From contig CAYMNK010000006.1 of the NCBI GenBank assembly GCA_964391805.1, forward strand, positions 62,001 to 126,000: DNA of 64,000 bases, read 5' to 3'. The notes beneath the pieces are model-generated. The model was not told where the DNA came from and searched no databases. It saw only the letters and a list, made by a program, of their open reading frames with translations. The translations under genes and the position numbers were made by a program. How positions within the stretch are numbered: the stretch's first letter is position 1; every line of letters starts with the position of its first letter. This document shows, piece after piece, positions 1 to 8,870 of the stretch. The DNA is from RUG14300 sp964391805. Lineage in GTDB: Bacteria; Bacillota; Clostridia; Christensenellales; CAG-1252.

Positions 1-204
1 CACATTTTTGTAATATTTATCAAGTTTTATTATATTTCGACATTAAATACTACCTACTATTAATCTCTTGTTCGGACTTAGCTTCCAATGTTATGCGTCA
101 CACTTTACACTTAACTAAAAACGTTATCAGTTTAAGTGAGATAAGTAAAATTAACAATTCCCATGATTTTTGCCGAATTTTGCTTATAAATAACGGAGTC
201 GATA
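1..204. other. AT-rich leading stretch, no gene seen
   Basis: No convincing coding frame, RNA gene or repeat was found in this left edge. It precedes the promoter of the first small gene. Confidence 0.5.
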
Positions 205-233
205 TTGACACGCCTTTATTTTAGGAGTAAAAT
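205..233 (+). promoter_or_regulatory. sigma-A promoter of the DUF6440-GNAT pair
   Basis: TTGACA at 205-210, a 17-nt spacer and TAAAAT at 228-233. An AAGGAGG ribosome site follows just before the ATG at 265. Confidence 0.75.
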
Positions 234-264
234 ATATTAAAGGATTTTGTAAGGAGGCTACAAA

Positions 265-477
265 ATGAAAGAGAGAAAAAAGGAAAAACGCTTTGTAAGA
301 GTGTTTAATGAATATTCTACATGCGATACTCGCACAGATATTTTCATTGATAAAGAAACAGGTATTAATTATTTGCTAATGCGTAATGGCTATTCCTCTA
401 CAATAACGCCACTTCTCGACACCGAGGGGAAGCCCATAGTAAGCGATATTGACAGTATAGGAGTTAAAAATGAATAA
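265..477 (+). CDS. DUF6440-type small protein
   Basis: A 70-residue protein with no signal peptide or membrane segment. Its middle, with a DKETGINYLL stretch followed by GYSSTITPLLDTEGKP, matches my memory of the DUF6440 family, a short domain of unknown role common in Clostridia and some phages. It has a strong ribosome site (AAGGAGG, about 8 nt before ATG) and its own promoter. The last codons overlap the start of the downstream GNAT gene by 8 nt, so the two are probably translationally coupled. No function is proposed. Confidence 0.75.
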   Translation: MKERKKEKRFVRVFNEYSTCDTRTDIFIDKETGINYLLMRNGYSSTITPLLDTEGKPIVSDIDSIGVKNE

Positions 478-940
478 TTCGGTCCAAATAATTAGATTAA
501 GCGACAATCCGGAATATAAAGAACGGATGGCGCAATGGTTTCACCAAAAATGGGGAATCCCCCTATCCGCATATTTGGAAAGCATGGAAGAAGGATTATC
601 CAATGATAACGCATACCCCGAATGGTATGTTGCCTTATCAAATGACCGTATTGTCGGTGGATTGGGCGTCATCGAAAACGATTTTCACGAACGCAAGGAT
701 TTAAAGCCGAATGTGTGCGCAGTATATGTAGAAGAAGATATGAGATGTAATGGCATTGCCGGGCGTCTTCTCAACCTTGTTTGTGACGACATGAGCGAAC
801 GCGGAATAGACACCCTTTATCTTTTGACAGACCATACCGGTTTTTATGAGCGCTACGGATGGAATTTCTTATGTCCTGTATACGGCGACGGCGAAGAAGA
901 ACCGTCACGTATGTACGTTCATAAACAATTATTAGATTAA
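470..940 (+). CDS. GNAT-family N-acetyltransferase
   Basis: A 156-residue soluble acetyltransferase of the GNAT fold, which moves an acetyl group from acetyl-CoA to an amine. The acetyl-CoA-binding region is visible around residues 83-112: a VYVEEDMRCNGIAGRLL stretch corresponding to the R/Q-x-x-G-x-G/A loop (here RCNGIA). A conserved FYERYGW motif near residue 125 is typical of the C-terminal strand. The substrate cannot be told from the sequence. The ATG overlaps the end of the DUF6440 gene and has an AGGAG ribosome site. A hairpin terminator follows at 972. Confidence 0.85.
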   Translation: MNNSVQIIRLSDNPEYKERMAQWFHQKWGIPLSAYLESMEEGLSNDNAYPEWYVALSNDRIVGGLGVIENDFHERKDLKPNVCAVYVEEDMRCNGIAGRLLNLVCDDMSERGIDTLYLLTDHTGFYERYGWNFLCPVYGDGEEEPSRMYVHKQLLD

Positions 941-971
941 TATCAAAAAAAAAGGCTAAAGGCCAATATTG

Positions 972-1001
972 AAGGACAGTGGAAATGCATTGTCCTTTTT
1001 G
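972..1001 (+). terminator. intrinsic terminator after the GNAT gene
   Basis: A 7-bp stem, AAGGACA at 972-978 and TGTCCTT at 991-997, is followed by a T run. Confidence 0.7.
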
Positions 1002-1018
1002 TTTGATGGTATAGGTTA

Positions 1019-1101
1019 TCGTCCGCAAGATACCAAATTGTTGCACAATTTGATTCTCACTTCGTTCGAATTTCGACTTCGCTCAGTATGACGGCGGACG
1101 A
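1019..1101 (+). repeat. type A hairpin element
   Basis: Terminal inverted repeats TCGTCCGC (1019-1026) and GCGGACGA (1094-1101) flank an inner perfect stem, AAATTGT-TGC-ACAATTT, and a TTCGACTTCGCTCAGTATGAC tail portion. It is one of at least eight related copies in the window. Confidence 0.85.
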
Positions 1102-1172
1102 AAACCGGTATGACATATTTAATTATTCGAATAGCGTATTCTTCCTTTCTTTTTTTCTCTATTATGTTGGGG

Positions 1173-1201
1173 TTGATTTTATTATAATTTTCGGTTATAA
1201 T
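1173..1201 (+). promoter_or_regulatory. sigma-A promoter of the 1264 gene
   Basis: TTGATT at 1173-1178, a 17-nt spacer and TATAAT at 1196-1201, upstream of a GGAGG ribosome site and the ATG at 1264. Confidence 0.7.
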
Positions 1202-1263
1202 CTATATTGTGTAATACTTGAAAATTGATTTATGTTTAACATAAGGAGATTTGCGGAGGATAA

Positions 1264-2541
1264 ATGAACTGGCTTAAATATTTCACTTTGAATTTTTTTA
1301 ATAAAAAATACGCGGATGAAAGCAAAAAAAGAAGCCTCTGGAACGGCATTTTAAGCTTCTTACTTGCTATCGTTGTATTGTATGCTGTTTTGTGTATAAT
1401 GGCGAATGTTACATTCCCAATCAACTATAATAAATCCACTCAATTTAAAAGTTTTTATCAAGGGCTGTTTGCAGGTGATAACGCCATATCTATCAAAATT
1501 GAAAACGGACAATCCGAGTATATAAACGAAGATGTTGACTTGGTTATCAACTCGTTTGTTTCAAATGAAGACAAGGAAAAGTATTCCGCAAACGGATATA
1601 ATGTAATCGTTGATCTTAGAGACAATAATAATTTGTATAACAATTGTAAAATCACGTATGTTAAAGACGATATTACAATCGAATATGACGAATACATCGA
1701 GTTGGGTGATGCCAAGAAAGAAGAATATACCATTTGCAAAGAATACGGAAATGACATCGTAGAATTTAGTGAGGAAGTAGTAGATTCCTATGTTTCTTTC
1801 ATTAACGAGCACGGTTCGGATGAAGATAAACAAGCCCTCGAGGCTTTGTTAACCGACGGTATAGTCGATGTCGAAAAATATGGTGCTGTATATGAACTTT
1901 ATTTTGATTCCAAATATTCTGTTGAAGCAACTACAATGCGTGATTACTATTTATCGGTGTATTTGTCGGTAGATGATGATGGGGCTACGTTGTTCGATAA
2001 TTACGTTATATTGCTTCAGGATATTGCGTTGGTTGCTTGGCACACCGATAACGGACAAGTGATGTCGCTTTCGGGCTATTATACCGATATAAATCTTGAA
2101 ATCGGCGGTGATAATTACGGACAAGAAGCCGATGAACTCGCAGTCGCCATATTCAATGCGAACAAAACCTCTCTTTGGGTGAACTACGCGTTATATATGG
2201 GTAGCGCAATCTTTATAATAGTATTTATTTGGTTATTATTACCTATGTTTATATCAATTATCGGATTTATATCTAAGTATTCTTCGATATCCAATTATGG
2301 CGAAATGTCTAAAACTTTAGGCGGATTTTGGCTCGGAAGCGCGATTCCGTCTTTGATTTTTGTGGTTATCGCATCTTTCTTTATGTCACAAACATATGTG
2401 TTTTATTTAAGCATAGGAATATTGATAGGTGTTGCAATTTTGCGTACAATTATTCACTTTATTCCTGCAATCAATGCTGAGCGCAAAGAAAAGCGCTTTG
2501 CTCGTGAAAATCCATCCGACGATGAAAGCGTATCCGAATAG
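1264..2541 (+). CDS. multi-pass membrane protein, DUF1189-like layout
   Basis: A 425-residue membrane protein of unknown function. A hydrophobic segment at about residues 25-48 is followed by a ~250-residue acidic, Asp/Asn/Tyr-rich region that should lie outside the cell. Three further membrane spans lie at about 300-330, 350-375 and 378-402, and the tail is charged and cytoplasmic. One N-terminal span, a large ectodomain and C-terminal spans is the layout of DUF1189/YesL-like proteins, but I see no diagnostic motif. The start is set by GGAGG six nt upstream. It is monocistronic, with its own promoter and two terminators. Confidence 0.7.
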   Translation: MNWLKYFTLNFFNKKYADESKKRSLWNGILSFLLAIVVLYAVLCIMANVTFPINYNKSTQFKSFYQGLFAGDNAISIKIENGQSEYINEDVDLVINSFVSNEDKEKYSANGYNVIVDLRDNNNLYNNCKITYVKDDITIEYDEYIELGDAKKEEYTICKEYGNDIVEFSEEVVDSYVSFINEHGSDEDKQALEALLTDGIVDVEKYGAVYELYFDSKYSVEATTMRDYYLSVYLSVDDDGATLFDNYVILLQDIALVAWHTDNGQVMSLSGYYTDINLEIGGDNYGQEADELAVAIFNANKTSLWVNYALYMGSAIFIIVFIWLLLPMFISIIGFISKYSSISNYGEMSKTLGGFWLGSAIPSLIFVVIASFFMSQTYVFYLSIGILIGVAILRTIIHFIPAINAERKEKRFARENPSDDESVSE

Positions 2542-2575
2542 AATCAACATAATCATTCAAATACAAACATTTTAT

Positions 2576-2601
2576 GGGCGACCGTCGTGGTTGCCCTTTT
2601 T
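2576..2601 (+). terminator. terminator after the 1264 gene
   Basis: GGGCGACC (2576-2583) pairs with GGTTGCCC (2589-2596) with one G-T wobble, followed by TTTTT. Confidence 0.75.
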
Positions 2602-2605
2602 ACAA

Positions 2606-2633
2606 AAAAAATGCCACTTAATGAGCATTTTTT
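2606..2633. terminator. second hairpin terminator
   Basis: AAAAAATGC (2606-2614) and GCATTTTTT (2625-2633) form a symmetrical A/T-flanked stem that could work on either strand. Confidence 0.65.
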
Positions 2634-2680
2634 GAGTGAAAAGATAAAGCTATGAGTTATGTATGTTTGGTTGATGATAT

Positions 2681-2774
2681 TCGTCCGCCGTCATATTGAG
2701 TGGAGCGTTAGCGGAATCGAAATTCGAGTGTAACGAAAATCAAACGACATAGACGTTTGGTATCTTGCGGACGA
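2681..2774 (-). repeat. type A hairpin element, inverted
   Basis: Ends TCGTCCGC (2681-2688) and GCGGACGA (2767-2774). The inner stem reads CAAACG...CGTTTG instead of AAATTGT...ACAATTT, so the sequence has changed but pairing is kept. Confidence 0.85.
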
Positions 2775-2822
2775 TAACGATAAGTTTTTGTTGTTATATC
2801 CGCTTTTAAAAACAAGGAATAA

Positions 2823-2888
2823 GATACCGACGCGTTGCGTCGCCCTATCGGGTTCGACTTCGGTTTTCAACCTTCGCTCAGTATGACA
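2823..2888 (+). repeat. type B triple-hairpin repeat
   Basis: Hairpins in order: CGACGC-GTT-GCGTCG, CCCTATCGGG, GGTTTTCAACC, then CGCTCAGTATGACA. A shorter CTCAGTATGA tail copy follows to about 2930. Together with the type A copy this accounts for most of the 410-nt gap before the PHP gene. Confidence 0.85.
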
Positions 2889-2952
2889 TTTGATGGTGTA
2901 GTGCTATTCAAAGTTTGCTCAGTATGAGGGCGGACGGACGGTGACACGGTTG

Positions 2953-3666
2953 TTACTTTTTATCTATATTGACGGTCAAAAGATATGGTTCTTTTTCACC
3001 GACTTCGTGGACTTGTAAATGGAATTCGGAAGTGTTTTTAATATACTTCGCAAGATCTTGGGAGGTTTCTATATCGTCGGGGAGTATCATTCCGCCTCTT
3101 GGTCTGTATGGGGTATCTCCGTGATAATCGTTTCCGCATGTTACCGATAGTCCGTTTTCTTTTGCGATTCTAATAATTTCCGATGTATGAGCGCCCTCGT
3201 AGCCTGCATGGCAGTTGACTTCTATGCCGTCAAGCATGCATGGCGTTTGAACTGTTCTACCATAACGGAAGGGATGTGCTTGAATAAGGGTGATATCGTT
3301 ACTGCGACAGTAATCGGACAATTCTTCCAACGATTTTTCAAATAGATTTTTATCGCGTCTAAGCATTTCCGGCGTAATGCCGTAGAGAAGCATATGTATT
3401 CCCGGATCATAATCAACCGTCACTTCTACGCCTAAAAAGACCTTCATCCCAACACTTTTACCATATTGCTCCGCTAAATTGAATTCTTGAATATAGTCTT
3501 CTATCCATTTTTCAAAAGAAACTGCCTTCAAATAATCACGACAATAATGGTTGGTTAGTACCATTGCGTCAAACCCTGCTGATAAAGTGGCGTCGACCAA
3601 TTCATTGTATGATATATGACTGCAATAACTGATTCCCGATGAATGACAATGCATTTCGCAAAGCAT
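2953..3666 (-). CDS. PHP-domain phosphoesterase
   Basis: A 237-residue protein of the PHP superfamily, metal-dependent phosphoesterases that include histidinol phosphatase and the 3'-5' oligonucleotide/pAp phosphatases. Metal-ligand motifs are visible: HCH at residues 6-8, TNHY near 40, an acidic EVTVDYDPG stretch near 100, QAHPFR near 155 and CGNDYHGD near 200. The set looks complete, so it is probably active. The substrate is unknown. It lies alone on the minus strand with a GGAGGT ribosome site, divergent from the GDPD gene across a 198-nt promoter region. Confidence 0.8.
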   Translation of the reverse strand: MLCEMHCHSSGISYCSHISYNELVDATLSAGFDAMVLTNHYCRDYLKAVSFEKWIEDYIQEFNLAEQYGKSVGMKVFLGVEVTVDYDPGIHMLLYGITPEMLRRDKNLFEKSLEELSDYCRSNDITLIQAHPFRYGRTVQTPCMLDGIEVNCHAGYEGAHTSEIIRIAKENGLSVTCGNDYHGDTPYRPRGGMILPDDIETSQDLAKYIKNTSEFHLQVHEVGEKEPYLLTVNIDKK

Positions 3667-3815
3667 ATCTATACCTCCGTTTTATGTTGAACTGTGAATT
3701 TGAATAATATAAAGGGTTGCATCTATGTTTTCAACAGACGAACCACTACTCTATTATTGTAATCAAATATCCGTTCGAAGTCAATAATTTGGTAAATTCT
3801 TATTATAAAGCAACC

Positions 3816-3844
3816 TTGACAACGCCACTTACTCGTACTATAAT
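3816..3844 (+). promoter_or_regulatory. consensus sigma-A promoter of GDPD
   Basis: Perfect TTGACA (3816-3821), 17-nt spacer and TATAAT (3839-3844). An AAAGGAG ribosome site then precedes ATG 3865. Confidence 0.85.
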
Positions 3845-3864
3845 TATCATAAAAGGAGAATCGT

Positions 3865-4584
3865 ATGAAGGACACCATTAAAATTACACACGGCCACTGC
3901 CAAATGATTGCGCATAGAGGACTCAGCGGATTGGAAAGAGAAAACACGTTATCGGCTTTTGTCGCTGCAGGAAATCGCTCGTATTTCGGCATGGAAACCG
4001 ATATCCATTCCACCATTGACGGCAAATTCGTTATACTTCACGACGAACACACCGAAAGAGTATCCGACAGTTCGATTAATGTGGAAAAATGTAGGTATGA
4101 CGATATTAAGTCTCTCCGACTCAATGCGCTTGACGGAAAACCTCGCGGTGATTTATGCATTCCTTTGCTCGAAGATTATTTGAGGGTTGCAAAGGCTTAC
4201 GATAAAAAATGCATTATCGAGTTCAAAGGCGTATTCAGCGAAGATAAAATCGGAAAAGTTATCGATATCGTTAAATCAATCTATTCGCTTAAAGAGGTAA
4301 TTTTTATTGCATTTGACCTCTGTAATTTGATTGCAATTCGTCAAAAACTACCCGAGCAAAAAGCACAATATTTGGTTTATGAAATGTCGGAACAAGTTTT
4401 CGATGCCATGACAAAATACCACCTTGACCTCGATATTTATTTCGGTTCTATAACCAAAGAATGGATAGATAGAATACACGGGCAAGGGCTCGAAGTCAAT
4501 TGCTGGACCGTCAACGAAAAAGCGGATGCAGAAAGGCTGATCGCAATGGGCGTTGACTACATTACTACAAACATTTTGGAATAA
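3865..4584 (+). CDS. glycerophosphodiester phosphodiesterase
   Basis: A 239-residue cytoplasmic GDPD of the TIM-barrel family, which hydrolyses glycerophosphodiesters to glycerol-3-phosphate and an alcohol. Motifs in order: IAHRGLSG with the catalytic His near residue 17, EN near 27, the metal-binding METDIH near 45, the second catalytic His in LHDE near 59, CIIEFKG near 118 and NCWTVNE near 214. It has no signal peptide, so it probably acts on glycerophosphodiesters inside the cell. The downstream MORN-SGNH gene starts 7 nt after its stop, suggesting an operon. Confidence 0.9.
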   Translation: MKDTIKITHGHCQMIAHRGLSGLERENTLSAFVAAGNRSYFGMETDIHSTIDGKFVILHDEHTERVSDSSINVEKCRYDDIKSLRLNALDGKPRGDLCIPLLEDYLRVAKAYDKKCIIEFKGVFSEDKIGKVIDIVKSIYSLKEVIFIAFDLCNLIAIRQKLPEQKAQYLVYEMSEQVFDAMTKYHLDLDIYFGSITKEWIDRIHGQGLEVNCWTVNEKADAERLIAMGVDYITTNILE

Positions 4585-4591
4585 ACAGACT

Positions 4592-5656
4592 ATGAAAAAT
4601 AACCATTTAAAAGTATTCGACGCATATAAAACAAACAGCGTAGGCGTTTGGTTTTTCGCTTCCAATGAGGAATGGCATAAGGGTAAACCTTGCCACGGCT
4701 TCGGCGCTATTAAGTATCCCGAGGGTTCGATTTATACAGGTGATATTTACTATGATGGCAAAAAATACGAAAAACTCGGTATGGGACAGCAAGACTTTCG
4801 CCTATCCAATATGGGCGAACCTATAGTCGGGTTGAACGAAAAAAGGTATAAATATGTGGGCAAATATGATTACCGCAAAACAGATTGGATTTACGGTAAC
4901 GGTATCATGTATTATACAGACCTTGATGGCAGACCAACACATTTCATCAAAGGATTTTACTCGTCACTTAACAAGATTGGCGACTGGCGCGGTAAATTCG
5001 ATCCGTCGATAATTATTGAAGGTTATACGCCCGATATGGAATGCAACTTTGACGAAAACGAAATTAAATTGCAGTATATGATACAGGGGATACTCGATTC
5101 TGACAAAAAGAACATCTCAACTCTATTAATAGGTGACTCGTACTTTGAATTTTACAAAAACAGCGAATATGCCGGTAAGTACATTTTTGACGAAACATTT
5201 CCCGATAATGTCGTCAATATAGGTATAGGCGGGTCCACCTTTGCAGACTGGTTGATGTATTTCCCTTCCATTGTAGACCTTCCCGAACCCGATAAAATCA
5301 TAATAAACCTTGGGTTTAACGATGTGCACAATGTGAATAGCAATAACATTACAGTCCGCAAAGTGTATCTCAATTATCTGAATTTTTTACGTAATCTGCG
5401 CTCGTCTTACCCAAACAGTCAAATATACCTAATCGAAACCGTTCAAGCGCCGGCATTCCCCACATTCTATGATAAAGAATTGCGCTGGAATAATCTCATC
5501 CGCACTACGGCATCAAAATATAACGTAACTATAATTTCGTATTCGGAACAAATAAAAAAATCGGGAAAAAACTGTTTTCACCCCGATTTAGTCCATCTTA
5601 ACGAAGACGGCTATAACTATCTCACCGCCCTATTACAAAGCACATTACTCAACTAA
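4592..5656 (+). CDS. MORN repeat-SGNH/GDSL hydrolase fusion
   Basis: A 354-residue protein. The upstream in-frame ATG at 4553 lies inside the GDPD gene, so the ATG at 4592 is preferred. The N-terminal ~130 residues carry MORN-like motifs (GFGAIKYPEGSIYTGDIYYDG, part of a KYVGKYDY repeat and YGNGIMYYTDLDG). The C-terminal half is an SGNH hydrolase with its blocks present: IGDSYFEF (nucleophile Ser, block I), NLGFND (block III) and DLVH near the end (catalytic Asp and His, block V). The family removes acyl or acetyl groups from carbohydrates or lipids. Here the MORN part may position it at a membrane or glycan. There is no secretion signal. Confidence 0.8.
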   Translation: MKNNHLKVFDAYKTNSVGVWFFASNEEWHKGKPCHGFGAIKYPEGSIYTGDIYYDGKKYEKLGMGQQDFRLSNMGEPIVGLNEKRYKYVGKYDYRKTDWIYGNGIMYYTDLDGRPTHFIKGFYSSLNKIGDWRGKFDPSIIIEGYTPDMECNFDENEIKLQYMIQGILDSDKKNISTLLIGDSYFEFYKNSEYAGKYIFDETFPDNVVNIGIGGSTFADWLMYFPSIVDLPEPDKIIINLGFNDVHNVNSNNITVRKVYLNYLNFLRNLRSSYPNSQIYLIETVQAPAFPTFYDKELRWNNLIRTTASKYNVTIISYSEQIKKSGKNCFHPDLVHLNEDGYNYLTALLQSTLLN

Positions 5657-5690
5657 TTATTTATAAAAATACCATTTTTTCATCATTTTC

Positions 5691-5733
5691 CTACATCTAA
5701 TTGAGAAAAATCCTCAATTAGATGTAGATTTTT
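5691..5733. terminator. strong bidirectional terminator
   Basis: A perfect 15-bp stem (5691-5705 with 5713-5727), 7-nt loop and ATTTTTT tail. It lies between the convergent MORN-SGNH and ABC genes, with a T run in either direction. Confidence 0.92.
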
Positions 5734-5761
5734 TGATTATTATTGATGTTGCTTGTTTCGA

Positions 5762-8380
5762 TTATTCTTTTGCCTTGATTATTTGCGTAGGTTTGAGTTT
5801 CCGCATTTTTACAAGTGGAATTACGAACGATATCATAGAAATTATTACAGTTAATATGCTATTTGTTAGGAAATGAGACGAATTGATGTATAGTATCTTG
5901 ATATTCATCATAAAACTACCGGGGGAGAGTTCTAACAAAGATCTAATTAGAATATCGTTCGCTAAATCAATAAACACAACCGAGCCCACAATATAGAGTG
6001 CTACTGATAATATCAAAAACAGTAACAGTTGTACGCCTAAAATAATTACAAGATCTATTTCTCTTATGCCCAGCGCTTTGAGTACGCCCATTTCGTATTT
6101 GCGTTCCTTGATAAGTTTAGTTCCATAATTTGCTATAATGAAGAATGTACATATACATAAACCGATAAAGATTATCCCAAAGAAATCGGTAAACACGCTT
6201 ACCGCTTTAGTCATAGTCGACAATGAATACGCGATTACAGAATCGGGCGAGAAGTTTAGATCATTTGCAGTGTCTAATAAGGATTCCATATCCGAAAGAT
6301 TATCAAAATAAATAGCAGATGTGAACATTTCACTTCGTAAAAGTTGATTGAAAATGTTTTCGGAAAAATAAATCACATCCGTCTTGGTTAATCCCACAAT
6401 CCTTGCATTGAAAGATACTTTGGGCGCCGAGGTATTTATATCATAAAAATACGAATAGTTGAACGTTACATCGTGGGCTTCGAATTGCGACATAGTGGCT
6501 TCCGAATAGTTGGTATCAAAAGTCTTATTGTAAATATCGATACCCATAACTATTTCGTTATCGTTAAGATTAAGCGATGTACGTGTATCGGCGTTCTCTA
6601 TATATCTTGTGGAAATAGAGTATTCTTTTCCGTCTTTAACCATTATCGAACTGCCAGTTGAAGTCCAACTTTTTAACCTCGATGAGATTGCCTCGTTTAT
6701 GAAATCGGGATTGGTGGTATATGCAACCGATAAATTTTGAATAACGTCGTCATAATAACTGCGATATTCATCGTTATCGGTCATTTCTAAAAGTTCTTCT
6801 TTGGTTAAAGTAATATCTCTATATTTTTCCAGTAGTTCGTTATATTTCTCTCTATATCCCGTGTTAATTATACCATTGACATATCCGTATGAATTATTAC
6901 CGAAACTCTTATTGTAGCCTAATGTGGATTTATAATTCGGGAAGAGTTTAGGACTATAATACATCATTGCGTCGGCACTATAATCGGTGATATATACTCC
7001 ACCGTCTTCTATTGTATCAGCAAGTGCAACATACTCTATTTTTCCGAATACTTTTTCGAGGTATTCTTCAGTCGTTACCAATACACCTCTTGTTCCTTTA
7101 TAATAAGCATCGGTCGAGTTGAGTTTACTTGGCCGTTGAGTATGTGCTATATTGTTTCCGTCGCCGTATTCAAAAGGCATATGAATAAGTTTGTATATGT
7201 TACCATCGTATCCGCTCTCTATGAAACGATTGATTTCATTGTCCGTGATATCAAGAATACAGTTTTGATCCAATTCTAAGTCATCTATAGTATCTTTCGA
7301 AAAGGAAACCGATGTTTGATTGGATACGCTTAACTCTTTTGAAATGACCTCCGAAGAATCAAAAGTTACTATTAGTTCACTCAGTCCCAAAACGACTATT
7401 AAACAAGCCACAATGAATGCATAGAAAAACAACATAATTAGATCTTTTTTGATAAATGTAAAAGATAATCCAAGCGTATCTTTTAAAGAAAGATGCTTTT
7501 TCTTATGTTTAAGGGGTTGATTATCATTTCTTTTATCGCTAAACATTCCGTTTGGTGTCGGTATAAAAGTATCGTCTGTCTGTATCAACTCCTTTATTTC
7601 CCCTTTTTGAAGAGAATGGTTTATTTCAGTTTTTTCTTCGTCGGATAATCTTTTCTTTAGCGGTAGCAAAAGTCTACCATCGGAAATAGATGCATTTTCG
7701 CAATAATCGGGATTGCGAATATAATCATTGATTATTTCGCCTTGAGAAAGTTCGATAATTCTATCGGCATATTCCGATGCATCACTTAGATTGTGTGATA
7801 CGATAAGAACAAGTCGATTTTTCGATAATTGTTTCAATAAGGATAGTATTTGTTCTGTAGTTTTACTATCGAGGTTTCCTGTAGGTTCGTCTGCAAGTAT
7901 TATAGTCGGATTTTTCACAAGAGCACGCGCAATAGCAACCCTTTGTTTTTCACCTCCCGACAATTCCTTGGGATATCTGTTTTCATACCCCGATAAGCCT
8001 ACGTCATTTAATGCTTGAGTTATATAAGATTGGTTGTTTACACCTTGCAAGGATAAAGATAGTCCGATATTTTCTTCAATTGTAAGTTCGTCTACGAGAT
8101 GGTAATCTTGGAATATATAACCGACTGTCGTGTTTCTATATTCTACAAGTTGTTTTTCGTTGTAACTATTGATTGAAACCCCATTAACATCGATAACACC
8201 CTGCGTTATTTCTTCAAGTCCGCCAAGTATTGATAGCAATGTCGTTTTGCCACTTCCCGATTTACCGATTATAAACACAAAACCGCTGTCGCCTAAAGAA
8301 AATGACACATTGTTAAGTGCTACGCATTTATCCTTTTTAATACTCTTATAAACCTTAGTCAAGCCTTTAACATTAATCAT
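5762..8380 (-). CDS. MacB/FtsX-type ABC transporter, ATPase-permease fusion
   Basis: An 872-residue single-chain ABC protein. Residues 1-225 are a LolD/MacB-like ATPase with Walker A GKSGSGKTT near 38, signature LSGGEKQR, Walker B IILADEPTGNLDS and H-loop IVSHN. A charged linker leads to a first membrane span at about 312-336. A ~370-residue extracellular domain and three C-terminal spans (about 735-757, 782-810, 838-860) complete an FtsX-like permease. Such proteins use ATP to drive movements outside the membrane (lipoprotein or peptide handling, antimicrobial resistance) rather than classical transport. It is monocistronic. The cargo is unknown. Confidence 0.87.
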   Translation of the reverse strand: MINVKGLTKVYKSIKKDKCVALNNVSFSLGDSGFVFIIGKSGSGKTTLLSILGGLEEITQGVIDVNGVSINSYNEKQLVEYRNTTVGYIFQDYHLVDELTIEENIGLSLSLQGVNNQSYITQALNDVGLSGYENRYPKELSGGEKQRVAIARALVKNPTIILADEPTGNLDSKTTEQILSLLKQLSKNRLVLIVSHNLSDASEYADRIIELSQGEIINDYIRNPDYCENASISDGRLLLPLKKRLSDEEKTEINHSLQKGEIKELIQTDDTFIPTPNGMFSDKRNDNQPLKHKKKHLSLKDTLGLSFTFIKKDLIMLFFYAFIVACLIVVLGLSELIVTFDSSEVISKELSVSNQTSVSFSKDTIDDLELDQNCILDITDNEINRFIESGYDGNIYKLIHMPFEYGDGNNIAHTQRPSKLNSTDAYYKGTRGVLVTTEEYLEKVFGKIEYVALADTIEDGGVYITDYSADAMMYYSPKLFPNYKSTLGYNKSFGNNSYGYVNGIINTGYREKYNELLEKYRDITLTKEELLEMTDNDEYRSYYDDVIQNLSVAYTTNPDFINEAISSRLKSWTSTGSSIMVKDGKEYSISTRYIENADTRTSLNLNDNEIVMGIDIYNKTFDTNYSEATMSQFEAHDVTFNYSYFYDINTSAPKVSFNARIVGLTKTDVIYFSENIFNQLLRSEMFTSAIYFDNLSDMESLLDTANDLNFSPDSVIAYSLSTMTKAVSVFTDFFGIIFIGLCICTFFIIANYGTKLIKERKYEMGVLKALGIREIDLVIILGVQLLLFLILSVALYIVGSVVFIDLANDILIRSLLELSPGSFMMNIKILYINSSHFLTNSILTVIISMISFVIPLVKMRKLKPTQIIKAKE

Positions 8381-8407
8381 AGAAGTCTCCGTATAATTGA
8401 TAATAAT

Positions 8408-8436
8408 AGTATAATACTATTAACATTTTATGTCAA
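8408..8436 (-). promoter_or_regulatory. promoter of the MacB/FtsX ABC gene
   Basis: On the minus strand, TTGACA (8431-8436), 17-nt spacer and TATACT (8408-8413), followed by a GGAGA ribosome site. Confidence 0.8.
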
Positions 8437-8597
8437 TGAACGAAAATAAATATGGCTACAAATTTTGGCAGTGATGTTAATTATTAATATAGATATCGCT
8501 ACTTTGTGTGCTTGCTGCGCAGTTCGACTACGGTCAGTCGACGCAACGCGTGGGTATGACAAGATGAAACGCGTTTGCTTGTTTTAATATGAATGTA

Positions 8598-8665
8598 GAT
8601 ACCGATACCTATGGTATCGCCCTTGCGGGTTCGACTACAGACTTCGTCTTCCGCTCAGTATGACA
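8598..8665 (+). repeat. type B triple-hairpin repeat
   Basis: Hairpins CGATACC-TAT-GGTATCG, CCCTTGCGGG and AGACTTCGTCT, then CGCTCAGTATGACA. A tail with TGATGGTGCAGTGCTAC and another CTCAGTAT follows. Confidence 0.85.
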
Positions 8666-8798
8666 TTTGATGGTGCAGTGCTACTCATTCCTTGCTCAGT
8701 ATAACAGGACGGAAATGGTATGACGCGGGCTCAAAATGACATTGATGGTGTAGGTTATCGTCCGCAAGATACCAAATTATTTTTTTGTTTCCGTCCAA

Positions 8799-8870
8799 GA
8801 TACTGCATGGCAAAGCCTTGCACTGCTACGCAGTTCGACTACAGGACTGCGTCTTCCGCTCAGTATGACG
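8799..8870 (+). repeat. type B triple-hairpin repeat
   Basis: The first stem is of the GCAAGGC kind with one mismatch (GCATGGC-AAA-GCCTTGC). Then come ACTGCTACGCAGT, an imperfect AGGACTGCGTCTT and CGCTCAGTATGACG. Confidence 0.8.

Noticed and set aside
771..1046. 91-residue minus-strand frame after the GNAT gene
   Set aside because: It covers the terminator, a repeat and the end of the GNAT gene; no start signal.
4553..4591. Earlier in-frame start of the MORN-SGNH gene
   Set aside because: It would overlap the GDPD gene by 32 nt with no ribosome site; the ATG at 4592 fits operon spacing.
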